DNA of 64,000 nt from positions 2,051,001-2,115,000 of the forward strand of contig NC_092674.1 in NCBI RefSeq assembly GCF_964355755.1. The letters are read 5' to 3'. Under the pieces are notes generated by a model that was not told the origin of the DNA, searched no databases, and saw nothing but the letters and a program-made list of their open reading frames with translations. Origin of the DNA: Antedon mediterranea (taxonomy: Eukaryota; Echinodermata; Crinoidea; Comatulida; Antedonidae). The translations under genes were made by a program, and so were the position numbers. Positions 22,678 to 35,800 of the stretch are shown here, one piece after another (the stretch's first letter is position 1; each line of letters begins with the position of its first letter).

Positions 22678-24273
22678 TTATGTAGAATCCTTATCAATTG
22701 CTTCATTTTCCTCCTTTTTCGTTGTTCTTTCTAGTAGTTGTATGTATTGTTTTCGACGCCTGTAACTGGAAATACAACGCCTGTGGACAAAAATGAATGA
22801 TTGTATTAGGCCTAAATCAACGCTCAGAGAGAGTGAAACAAATCGTTGACAACAGGGAGTATGTTATTGCTGTGTGGTTGAGTTATGCTGTGGGTGGGTG
22901 GTAGGGTTGGGTGGGTTGGGTTATGCTGTGGGTGGGTGGGTGGTAGGGTTGGGTGGGTTGGGTTATGCTGTGGGTGGGTGGTAGGGTTGGGTGGGTTGGG
23001 TTATGCTGTGGGTGGGTGGTAGGGTTGGGTGGGTTGGGTTATGCTGTGGGTGGGTGGTAGGGTTGGGTGGGTTGAGTTATGTTGTGGGTGGGTGGTAGGG
23101 TTGGGTGGGTTGGGTTTGAGAAACAACTGATGATAATTATGATCCAATTTTTGGTCAAAGTGAATAACATTTTTTTTTTGAGGGAGATAATAAATCGATT
23201 TGAATGAGCGGCTGCTGTATTTACCTGATCTGTGGTATCTTTAAGTAAAGACACACCAGTAGTATGAAGAGGGTTCCACCAACTGCAAGTTCCCACCAAA
23301 TCCAGTTGCAGTGCAACGCACCTATGTCTACCTTTGTTATTATTTTATTATCTAGGCCTAAATCATTGCAGCGCGGTATGATATCTTTACGTCCCTTAGG
23401 TGCCAATATCCCTTCATTTAATTTTATCCAATTGATAAACCAGACCAAGTCACAGTTGCATGTGAATGGGTTACTAAAAACTGATAACTTATTCAAATTG
23501 GGAAAATCTTGCAATCCGGCCGAGGGACCTATATTTGCTAGTAGATTGTCGTGGATATACAGTACTTCAATACTGGCACTTGACGCCTTAAAGAATCCAG
23601 GTGGAATGTACGTGATTTCATTGTTGAAAAGCGCTACAAGATTGAGTTTTGTATGTTTCTTGAATAGACCAGAAGGCAGAAACCGTATGTTGTTGTCGCC
23701 GAGATTAACCCACTTAAGATTCAAGTTATTGTCGAATAAATCTCCGTCGACGGATGTGATGTCACAGTGACGAAGAACGACGATAGTTAAGCTACGAAGC
23801 TCCTCAAACCAACGTTTATTTACCTTTTTTAAGGTATTATAACTTATACGTAAATATGAAAGTTCATCCAAGCCACTAAAAGCGGTATCGTCAATTCTAG
23901 ATTCCGTCAGTTCGTTGTTGATCAAGTCCAAAGAGATAATGGACAAATTCGAAAACCCGTATGCGTCCAACGTCGTTATAGCGTTGCTTCCAAGGTATAA
24001 GTTTTTGGTGTCAACTTGGAGTCGTGGCATCTTGTTCAGATCCTTTGAAGTGCAGTTTACATACCAACTACATTGATGGGAACATTGCAAATCATTTTCA
24101 CAAAAAGAACAAGAGCATTTAACCTCCTCAACACAATCTTTTATTATAAAATCGCAGTGAAAGTCGCAGCCATGACATTTCTTCTCATTGTTGGTACCAT
24201 GGGTAGTACTTACCAATGCACATAGGATTACTAGGCTTACAAATGTTGTCACAGACAAAACACGTAAGTACAT
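22678..24273 (-). CDS. Toll-like leucine-rich-repeat membrane protein without TIR domain
   Basis: Exon 1 is 23225-24273 and exon 2 is 22678-22780; donor CAG/GTAAAT and acceptor CACAG/GCG join in phase to give 383 residues. Residues 1-26 are a signal peptide. Residues 33-74 hold a dense cysteine cluster ending in CSWYVNCTSKDLNKMP and then DTKNLYLGSN, the form of an LRRNT cap seen before the membrane-proximal repeats of Toll receptors. About seven leucine-rich repeats follow (86-270), then an LRRCT cap (NPFTCNCDLVWFINWI ... PRCND ... LHC, 278-322) and a membrane segment at 324-345. The cytoplasmic tail of about 38 residues is basic then acidic (SYRRRKQY ... KKEENEAIDKDST) with no TIR or kinase domain. 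It may be an adhesion protein or a signalling-deficient Toll relative. Without splicing the frame would stop at once after exon 1. Confidence 0.88.
22866..23112. repeat. Minisatellite, about 37-bp G/T-rich unit
   Basis: Roughly six units of TGCTGTGGGTGGGTGGTAGG followed by GTTGGGTGGGTTGGGTTA. Lies in the intron of the leucine-rich-repeat gene. Confidence 0.92.
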
Positions 24274-25356
24274 TTTTGACCGATCATAGAGATATTATAG
24301 AATATATTGCAGTAAACTGATGTATTTCCTTCTTTCAATCGGAACCGACAAAACGAAAACGAGAGTGGCATATTGACATTTCCTATGACGCCTCTAATAG
24401 CAAACATCTCCATGATGATAGCTTCATGAAAAAAAAATGTACCGCGATTTTTAAACAACGAAAAAACAAAAACAATACAAACCGAAAAATTGTAAGGTCT
24501 AATTTTTTTTGTCTAGTCAAGTTTATATTCCTACCGATTACCATGCATCATATCTCATCCCTTCCCTTCCCTACTTCCCACTCTCCTCTCCCAATTCTCC
24601 TCCTCCCCAACCACCTATTCTACTGTCTATAACTTGATCTCTCTCCAAAGCAAGGAAGGAATTTTCTGTCTGCCACCACCAATGTTTGAGATATAAAAAA
24701 ATCCAGTTAATAAACTCACACCCTATTTACAACATGCGAGATATTATTAATCCAGAGGGAGTAAAGACATTTAATACATTTTCTCATAACATTGGCCTGA
24801 ACTCTGTCTCAAAACCGGGGACACGGTGTGAGGCTTGGCCGTTCAGTCAGATAGATAGGCCTACAGACTTGGACGTAAATTCCTCGAAAAGTAAAGTAAT
24901 TGAAACCTATTGTAAAAAAAACAACTCGGGAACAGCCATCATGTTATTGTAAGTATGTTTTGAAGACAAAAAATAGCTTTTTAGTTTATAATAATTACGT
25001 TTTGTTTGTAAGATTCTTGGGTGGGAGAACGAATGAGAGGTGTGCTATCAACTCCCACCACACACCGACGGTGGAAGAGAGACGATTAGCCGCTAGTATT
25101 TTACTTCCGGTAGTTATCAAGTCGGGCTTACAGATGTATACTGCTCAAGTGAATTAACATTATCCTCGAGTACACTATGCTCTTGGTTTATTATGCTGTA
25201 TCCTATATAGGTTCTATCTACCGTCATTACAGTTACTTCAATATGTTATGTATCTTGAACAATATGAATTATTTATTTATTTTAGGCTTAAACTATTGAC
25301 TAATAAAAGCTACTGCCATGATGTGTTATTGTTTACTACTGTACGTATTTAATGTT
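24274..25356. other. Intergenic, nothing coding recognised
   Basis: Upstream side of the leucine-rich-repeat gene, so its promoter should be near 24274-24500. A C/T-rich tract at 24550-24625 is the only compositional feature. Confidence 0.4.
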
Positions 25357-26119
25357 CGCCGTGGCTAAAGATACGGTACCGTATTCTAACTTCTGTTTAC
25401 TAAAGGTACGGTAAAATTGCATTACGTCATATTAATCAGCCAATGGAGTGCTGGTACGTGTGTGACGTCATCGTATAAGGACTTTTTTTCATATCGCGTC
25501 TGTTGTATATGTAGAGAATTCCTATCGGCGGCGCCAGACTGCGTGGATGTGTGTGCGCTGTAGATGAGGGTTTTATTTTTATTCCAAATGGCCTATTTAG
25601 GCCTATATTTTTTATTAAACTTTGTTTACAATGGTGACCATAAACAACAAGCAAATGCGGACAATAAAGGGGCCCTCAAATACTATGATTTAGACAGTAG
25701 CCCCAGGGCTGACGAGTCACAGAAATCAGCGCACACATGCAGCTGGCTCCAGCCTGGCATCGCTTTCCCTACACAAACAAACTCATGAGGTTATAGTACG
25801 TAGTAAGTAGGCCTAGGCCTCTGTTGAAACGGTTTTCTGTAATCTAGAATTAAAATCAATGTTTTGGCTTTTCAATAATAATAACAGACGTAGGCTACAT
25901 TTAGTTTTTTTCACACACGACTGCGATAATAGCGATGAATGAAGCATAAAGAAAATGCGGTTGATCACTGTTTTCGCGAGATGAAAAAAATCCACAAAGT
26001 CCTTATACGATGACGTCACACACGTACCAGCACCCCATTGGCTGGTTATGACGTAATGCAATTTTACCGTACCTAGTAAACAGAAGTTACAATACGGTAC
26101 TGTATCTTTAGCCACGGCG
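25357..26119. mobile_element. Mutator-like non-autonomous element, 763 bp
   Basis: TTTAATGTT is present at 25348-25356 and at 26120-26128, a perfect 9-bp target duplication. The ends CGCCGTGGCTAAAGATACGG and its reverse complement extend into arms of about 145 bp (both arms include TAGTAAACAGAAGTTA-like text, a GCATTACGTCAT-like motif and GTGTGACGTCATCGTATAAG). A 9-bp duplication with long inverted ends is typical of Mutator-like elements. The interior has no transposase. Each arm carries a TGACGTCA site. Confidence 0.85.
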
Positions 26120-26811
26120 TTTAATGTTTTACTTACTTGCTTACTTGATAGATAGGCCCTGTATTCCTTTGAGAAAGGGTCCTCAATTTTTCTTTGAAGG
26201 ATTTCATAGTTTTTGCAGAAATTATATCGTCTGGTTGTAATTTGTTCAAATCGGAAATTATTCTATTACCAAACAACTGTTTTTGTTTACTTTTTCCTTT
26301 CTAGGCCTATAGTTTATTATATTTTTTGTTTCATACTTATAAAGCAAGTAACTCAACATTTTACAGTGATTGATAATCTATAATCTCATGTTTTGTAAAG
26401 ATCTAAGTTTAGGTTTAGAGAGTGGAGTAGAAACAGATGATTGTGAAGTAAGAATCTTCTTGAGTTGAGGTTTTTTCTTGAGATTGCAGTCCAATTTCTT
26501 GAGATTGCAGGCCAATTTCAGAGGTTTGCGATCTATCTTTAAAACAACCCCGCAGAATTATAATAATTAATAGAATAAAAGACAACAATTATGCATACTT
26601 CATGGCAATCCAAAAATCTTGCATTCCAATAATATTAATGTTAAAAACTTTAGAACAAGATTTAAATGCCTAAATATGGTAATACCATTTGTCTGCTAAA
26701 AGTTGGCCAACTAAATTTTTTTCAGTGGTGTTTTATTAAAGCATATTTTTATTTTTTATTTAGATGATGTAGATACGCCAACTAGCAAGTAGTAGTATTT
26801 TGAATTGCATC

Positions 26812-29800
26812 ATGGCTACCAATATAGATTCCATGAAGTTGGTGCGAGCACGTTTCGCGTACAAAGCCACTAGCACAGATGAACTGAACTTTAACAAAGG
26901 TGACATCGTTATGGTCACCCAACAGGTTGAGGGCGGATGGTGGGAAGGAACGCTAAACAGTAAAACTGGATGGTTCCCTAGCAACTACGTCAAAGAAATT
27001 CCCTCTGCTGGTGGTGAGTTCTAAATTTCCTATCGCATTCAGGCAAAATGGGGGTGGGGGGGGGGCGGGGGTGTGGAATCAGATTGTTAGTCTATTGCAT
27101 TTACAGTTTACAGCCCATTTCAACAACAAAAAGATGCGCCCCCTCCCCCTCCCCCTCCTATGCTATTAGACAGAGTCTTTAATTGGAAGGTGCAGCTAAT
27201 CATCTGCAACCACAGTCTTTATTTGGAGAATGTAATAACTAATATATTACATTTATTTCTGAGCTGTAATTTTGCTTTAACCCGGTCAGCACATGTTTAG
27301 GCCCTTGACACTCCTTAATTCAAAATCCTGGTCAGGGTCAGTAACCAGTTAAGTTGTACAGTAACTAAAAAACTTCACTAATAACCAATTAAAAGATGTT
27401 CTAACAACATTTTAATGCTTATTTTAAATTTGTTTACTGCCAAAAAGGATTTTATTATTTTTATTGAACCATGTTTGATGAGGGTAGCCCATCTAGCAAA
27501 GCTGATCATTGGGCCCTCAACAATACAATAATACACAATACACACAGATAACTTTATTCACAAACAAGTTGTTCATCACAGCAAAATATCCATTATGTTA
27601 TTGTATTTTGATTTTCAGTATGCTGCATTATAATGACATTCTGTGACTCATATCATTATAGTGCCAATGTTTAATAACAGCATGCAATAATGTTAATGCT
27701 AATGAACATAATAATGCAGACATTCATGTTATTACAATAAGAAAAAAGATGCACAAGCTACACTTTCTACCTAAATAATGGGAAAAAATGTTTTTGCTAA
27801 TAAGCCTCAGTTGACAGAGTGTGTCGTAGTGGTCAGTTGACATAGTGTGTCGTAGTGGTCAGTTGACATAGTGTGTCGTAGTGGTCAGTTGACATGAGTG
27901 TGTCGTAGTGGTCAGTTGACAGTGTGTCGTAGTGGTTAGTTGACTGAGTGTGCCATAGTGGTCAGTTGACATGAGTGTGTCATAGTGGTCAGTTGACTGA
28001 GTGTGTCGTAGTGGTCAGTTGACTGAGTGTGCCATAGTGGTCAGTTGACATGAGTGTGTCATAGTGGTCAGTTGACTGAGTGTGTCGTAGTGGTCAGTTG
28101 ACTGAGTGTGCCATAATGGTCAGTTGACTGAGTGTGTCGTAGTGGTCAGTTGACTGAGTGTGTCGTAGTGGTCAAATTGTTAATGGTTAGTGTTGAAATA
28201 TATTCCTATAACAACATGCTTTTCAAATTCTATGGGTACAACCCCAACATCTTGAAAACCCAACTGAATCGATATAATTATTATTATTACCGCATAGTAC
28301 CCATAGTACCCCCATGAAGACTGAATACAAAAATTCAACTGGATACAAAATTTGGCAAAAATGATTGCATTTGTAATGTTTTTGTTGTTTTTATATTTGT
28401 TTTTTAAATGTAAAATATGGTGATACTGATTTTGGTTCAAATAAATATTAAATTGAATGTATTTTCCTTTCCTCTTGACATGTAGACTAAATTAGAGCAT
28501 GGGATTACTGTACATTTGAGGATGGGATTATACTTGGGTCATACTGTATACCATAATGTAACAAATATAAGACTATTTTGTAGGCTACAGAATACAGCAG
28601 AGACTTAGTAGAAGTCTTAAAGCATTTTCAGGAAGTTTCTTAGTTAAAATACCAGGAAGTTGGAAACTCCTAATCAACAATAACCTTTGACCTTGGAACA
28701 TAATAGTTATGAGGAACCGTATACAGTGTTTTTATAAATTTAGATTATCAGAACGATATTACAAGTTGTATTTGAATATTAACGATTTATTTGTTTTAAA
28801 AATGTATTTATGATTTGTTTATTGTTATTAAAATATGTGTCTTTATCATTAATACATTGTACATGTTTCAAAGATTCAGAAAAACAATTTCTTCTCGATT
28901 TAATTAAAAAGAAATATTTAAAACTTGATGTAATAATAATGTCCAATTTATATAGTGCAAAATGCAGGGCACCTCTAAGTGCTGAACAATGTTAAAAGTG
29001 CAAATTAAAAAGGTTGGATTTGAGGATGTGTTTTTAATATTTTACAATGTTCTGATTACATTAATTATAAATGAAAAATTTGTGGATAATTAATTTATGT
29101 AGGTCAGCATTTTCTTGACACATACCGTACCATTATCTATCACAGTCGATGCTTTGACGTCTATAAGCTGCTTTAAAAGCGTTTGCCTCCAGCAATATTT
29201 ATGTTACTTTGTTGGCATAATCTCGTATGATTTATGTTTGCCTGCCATGGCTTCAGCACTACATTTCATGTTTTTATTATTGCGCGCACATTACCTTTCC
29301 TCTTCGGGCCGAGTGTCCCATAAGGCTATAACAGGGTTCGAAATAACACTGGTCCGCCGGCCAATGGCCAGTTAAATGCGTGGCGGACCAGTAAGAAGCC
29401 AAATAACAAGTCTGCTTGACCAGTTAAAATTTCAGTAAAACCTGATGAAATACATAAGATGTTCTATCAGTCAATTTCGCTTCTATCTAGATTATCAGCA
29501 ATTTAATTGGTATTTTAAAATGTTAACTATTATATCTGTTTGTTTGTTTTATTTGGTATTCAAACAACGAACCAAAATGGCACTTCAAGCTAACACAGCT
29601 TGTTTACTAAAAGCATAAATTATTGCAGGAAAGGAAATGCAGTATGTCCGCAAAATAATTTTGACATGATCGCCCAAAGAAAATACAGTATTTAGCATAA
29701 ACAGCCAGCTTGATGCTTTATTTGTATTTTAATCCAGAAAACGAAGGTGTACAGTGGTTAAAAGGAAACAATTACAAAATTGTGAAAAGTGGACAGTTTT

Positions 29801-32800
29801 AGAATTTATTTAATAGTAACTGTCAACTGTACTGAACAAAATAGGAGGTTTTCAATATATACTGTGATACAATCAATAATTACTAAAGATTGAAATATTA
29901 GAAGTATCCAATAACTCAAGTTCTTTGCTTTCTAGAGATGAGCTTTATAAATTATATTATACAAATTTGTAAGCGCTGTACAAAATAGGATGTTTGCAAT
30001 ATACTGTTGTACTGTACAATCAATAACATTAAAGATTGAAATATTAGAAGTACCCAATACCTCAAGTTCTTTGCTTTCTACAGATGAGCTTTATATTAAT
30101 ACAAATCAATATAAGTTTTCATTATGATGACCGGGACATGTTTCATATTACATAAAACTTAATCATGAACCTGAATTTTTAGAGTGCTGTATCTTGGTTT
30201 AATTGAGATGTTGAAGAAACAGATGCATACTTAGTTTAATTTGATTGAGTTTAAATCAAAAGATTAAATATCAGTGTTGAATAAATTAAGGAGCGACTAT
30301 AATGGTATTAGCTGACATGATAAACTGAGCAAAACCATTACAAAAATATATAGATTTTATGTTTTTAGTTAATTTTCTTTTTTTTATAAGAAAGTTTAAG
30401 TTACATTCATCATCAAGTTTTTATGTAACTTCAAATAATTTTAATTAAAAACAGTTTTAATTTTGTTACCAAACACACATACTCACTGTATGTGGGATGG
30501 TCTCACAGACGACTCCATTATCGGATAGGTGTGCTTAACTGAATTCCTTATTTTTCGTAAATGTATCCTCTCTTTAAAAAGCCAGGACTATTGTTGGTTT
30601 ATCCGGGTAAGCAACAACCATAGACTAAAGCAGGTTTTGTTTAAGTGTTACATTAATCATTGTACATAAGTAACCATGCCACATTAATTTCTATTTGCTA
30701 AGCCATAAGAATTTATATGTACATAAATTTCTAAAAAATCTTCTTCTTAACGTTTTCCGTCTTCTGCCATTACGCTTTCCACAATTTGTTTCTATTTTTA
30801 AATTTTCAAATTAATATATAAATTAACTTGTCATTGTTGGTAGTTGGCAAATAATTTTTTCTTTTAGTTAATTCCGTAAAATTGCATTCCTCGGAATATT
30901 TTCGTTTGTGCCATTAAGATGACTAATGTTGTGTTTGGGGATTACTTAAGCGTTGGGAATGTCTCGCTCCCGTTAATACATTCGGCATTTTGCGCATAAA
31001 TTTTGCATAATTACTCTTCAAGATTGTACATTAAACTTGAAATTGCATTATAAGACAAGCGTCACATTTAAGTGGTGTTCTAAGATGCTTTATTTATAGG
31101 AATAATAATAAAGAACTAACGCAGTTGTAATAGAATACAATGTCTAGTGAAAACACTGTCGGGCTAGCCAACATATTTTACTTTGTTGGCTAGTGACAAT
31201 TTAGTATCATTGTGGCTATTTTTAAGACAAACTGTCAAAATCTAGATAATAATAATATATAATATAATTGTTTTAATTCAGACAGGCAGACCGTAACATC
31301 TTTTTTCCTAGCAAACAGGTTAATTACTTTCACTTACTTAATATAGTTTGTTTTTCTGTGACATCAGATCAATGATAAATTGTTATCACATTGTTGTCAT
31401 ATTGTATTGATGCAGTAATTAAAATCTTGACAAGCACATACTATAATGAACAAGCATTGAATAATGTAGAACAACGAACATTGAATAGAACTACAAACAT
31501 TGAATAGAACTACAAACATTGAATAGAACTACAAACATTGAATAGAACTACAAACATTGAATAGAACTACAAACATTGAATAGAACTACAAACATTGAAT
31601 AGAACTACAAACATTGAATAGAACTACAAACATTAAATAGAACTACAAACATTGAATAAAACTACAAACATTGAATAAAACTACAAACATTGAATAGAAC
31701 TACAAACATTGAATAGAACTACAAACATTGAATAGAACTACAAACATTGAATAAAACTACAAACATTGAATAAAACTACAAACATTGAATAAAACTACAA
31801 ACATTGAATAAAACTACAAACATTGAATAGAACTACAAACATTGAATAGAACTACAAACATTGAATAGAACTACAAACATTGAATAGAACTACAAACATT
31901 AAATAGAACTACAAAAATTGAATAGAACTACAAACATTAAATAGAACTACAAACAATAAATAGAACTACAAACATTAAATAGAACTACAAACATTGAATA
32001 GAACTACAAACATTGAATAAAACTACAAACATTAAATAGAACTACAAACATTAAATAGAACTACAAACATTGAATAAAACTACAAACATTGAATAGAACT
32101 ACAAACCTCCAGTAGGACAAAAAACATTTAATAGAAGAACAACTGAATAGCATAACAAACATTGAATACTGTAGAACAATAAATGTTACATTCTATAGAA
32201 ACATTTTTTATGTCGTAAAAGTCAAAATTATAAATCATGTTTTTCATGTGCAAAATTTTAATGTGCTCTGTGCCGTTGTTCATTTATAGAACAATTAGTA
32301 ATAGGTTTAATTGATAAAACATGAATATATTCAATAGATAGAAAAGATGTATAAACTGCAGAAATGTCAGGAGATTAATACATTCATGTTTAAAGTTCAG
32401 CGTTGTAATGTTCTCCGTGTCATTAGAGGACAGTAATTAATAATAATTTTCCTTGAAATAGTGCGATGGAACATCTCTGCATAGAAGCTGTGTGAAATAT
32501 TAAAGCTATGTATATCATATTTTAATGTGCAACTTTGTAATGTGCTCTCGTTGTCTGTCGGGTATTTATACGGATCAGTTACAAATATAAATTAATTTAT
32601 TAATGCACAAAGCCTAGGATGACAAATTCCATTAATTTCTTGCATCTCTTAAGCTCTGTTAAAGAGCGTCACGTATTGCTTTCGTTCAGCAGCGTGTGAA
32701 CTGCTTGCGCCATCTACAAATTTAACACGTATTGTTGTTAATTCTTCTCCCTATCGTCACCAGTGCTTTTTAGAAGTTGATTATTTAAAAGGTTTCAAGG

Positions 32801-35800
32801 ACCTTCAATGAATTGTATGAATTCATGTTCTGATAAACTAGAATTTATTAGTCTATTAGTCGTGCCTAGCTTACCTGGATAAACCAACAATAGGCTTTCT
32901 CCTCGAAGAGAAATGTAGAAGATTTCATTGAATCCCCCCTCCACAAATGGTATAGTACATAAACTATGGCCTCAAGTGGGAACCTGCCCACAAACCACCA
33001 TCATTTTAATTTTTTATTAATTTTTAAGAACTAGATACTGTACTTGCAAGAAAAACTAAAATCATCACAAATTGTATATGACAGTAAAGGAACACAATAC
33101 AAACAACCACCATACTAAACCAGAAAGTTGTATGATGTAATTACACTACTGTATGACAGCAGAACCCTTCCTTTGGGACACCTCAAGGGGACACTTTCCT
33201 GTGATACGAATGAGGGAAACAAATGATATAGCACTACTGTATGCTTATCCCCTATTCAAAGAACACCTCTATTAAGGGGACACTTTCCTGTGATACGAAT
33301 GAGAGAAACAAATGATTTAGCACTACTGTATGCTTATCCCCTATTCAAGGAACACCTCTATATAAGGGGACACTTTCCTGTGATACGAATGAGGGGAACA
33401 AATGATATAGCACTACTGTATGCTTATCCCCTATTCAAGGAACACCTCTATTAAGGGGACACTTTCCTGTGATACGAATGAGGGGAACAAATGATTTAGC
33501 ACTACTGTATGCTTATCCCCTATTCAAGGAACACCTCTATTAAGGGGACACTTTCCTGTGATACGAATGAGGGAAACAAATGATATAGCACTACTGTATG
33601 CTTATCCCCTATTCAAGGAACACCTCTATTAAGGGGACACTTTCCTGTGATACGAATGAGGGAAACAAATGATATAGCACTACTGTATGCTTATCCCCTA
33701 TTCAAGGAACACCCCTATTAAGGGGACACTTTCCTGTGATACGAATGAGGGGAACAAATGATATAGCACTACTGTATGCGTATCCCCTATTCAAGGAACA
33801 CCCCTATTAAGGGGACACTTTCCTGTGATACGAATGAGGGGAACAAATGATATAGCACTACTGTATGCTTATCACCTATTCAAGGAACACATCTATTAAG
33901 GGGACACTTTCCTGTGATACGAATGAGGGGAACAAATGATTTAGCACTACTGTATGCTTATCCCCTATTCAAGGAACACCCCTATTAAGGGGACACTTTC
34001 CTGTGATACGAATGAGGGAAAAAAATGATATAGCACTACTGTATGCTTATCACCTATTCAAGGAACACCTCTATTAAGGGGACACTTTCCTGTGATACGA
34101 ATGAGAGAAACAAATGATATAGCACTACTGTATGCTTATCCCCTATTCAAGGAACACTTCTATTAAGGGGACACTTTCCTGTGATACGAATGAGAGAAAC
34201 AAATGATATAGCACTACTGTATGCTTATCCCCTATTCAAGGAACACCCCTATTAAGGGGACACTTTCCTGTGATACGAATGAGGGAAACAAATGATATAG
34301 CACTACTGTATGCTTATCACCTATTCAAGGAACACCTCTATTAAGGGGACACTTTCCTGTGATACGAATTAGGGGAACAAATGATTTAGCACTACTGTAT
34401 GCTTATCCCCTATTCAAGGAACACCCCTATTAAGGAGACACTTTCCTGTGATACGAATTAGGGGAACAAATGATATAGCACTACTGTATGCTTATCCCCT
34501 ATTCAAGGAACACCCCTATTAAGGGGATATTATTTTGGGTCCCAAAGGTGTCCTCTTAATAAGTTGGGGTTCTACTATAAGTCCTAAAAAATGTTTTTCA
34601 AATCATGTTATTGAAAAGACACTTTACTAATCCTATAAAAGCCTAAAATATTAGACTATGTTTTTGTCATATACCAGGGAAAAATTTCATTTGAAAATTG
34701 CTAATCAAACTGATTTTTTAGTCAAGAAACATATTTTTGTATTGTATTTTTTGCTACACAATTGTAGAAATGTGTAGCAAAAAGGTTGTTTTGTATAGCT
34801 TTTTGCTATGCTACACTGGCGAAATTATTCCCTGTATACTGTAACTGTCTTATCCACACCATAATTTTGAAGTAAACAATAGTTTAATTGTAAGGATTAC
34901 TATTTTATAAATTAATTGATAAGATATTAATATTGTTTTATTCAAAAATATTATACTGTAATACTGTACACTGTATGAATTTCAGTAAACCAAGTATAGT
35001 CATTGATATTGTTCTAGAAACTTTACAGAAATATTATAAAGTTCTTGTTGGTGTCGTTGGTGACCTAAAAAACTAAAGGTCATTAGATGACATTTACTGC
35101 ACTAATAAGTACCAGGCTGTTCAAATAAGCAGAATTATTCTATAGATTATTATCAAGCAATTGTTTAAATTGTTTGTGAAAGTTTTTCATGGAATCTGTT
35201 AATTATCATTCCAATCATCTTTTTATTTATTACAGACATTTCAGAATTGTTTAAAAGGACAAAATTTCACTCCCAAAGACTTATTATGTAGAGCATATTG
35301 TGTATATGTTTGTCTTAAGAACCACTGAGGGTCCCTAATGATCAGCAATTGCTGGATGGATCACCCTTATTAAATATGGTTAAAAAAATACATTACAGTA
35401 CTATACTGTAGTACAGTAGGTTACCTGACCATAACAATCTGTCTAAATTATCAAACTCTATGTGACAACAAAATGTGATGTGCCCATATATGGACATGAT
35501 GATGTCATATCACTGCCATATTTAAGCATACTGTATCACTACCATATTTGGGCACATCACACTTTTTTTTTCTGGTTTTCAGTTATGACCTTATTAAAAC
35601 TTCTTTACAATGCATCCTTTTTCAACACTTTGTTGAATCTTTTATTGTGTGAATGTAACAATAAAATATGAAAATAAACAATCGCTGAATTGTCATTCAA
35701 GTTATATTCGTTGGTTTCTGTTCCTTTTTAAAATGTTTTTTCGTATAAACTTCCTGGTTGTGTTTATAATGTGTTTTTACTATTATAAAAAGAAATTTGA

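Noticed and set aside
22866-23112. Possible telomere-like repeat (TAGGGTTGGG)
   Set aside because: The unit is about 37 bp with GGGTGGGTGG spacing and is confined to one intron; it is a minisatellite, not TTAGGG telomere repeat.
23264-23770. 168-codon plus-strand open frame
   Set aside because: Antisense shadow of the leucine-rich-repeat exon on the minus strand.
31466-34530. CRISPR-like regularly spaced repeats
   Set aside because: The units are directly adjacent without unique spacers, lie in a eukaryotic intron and have no associated genes.
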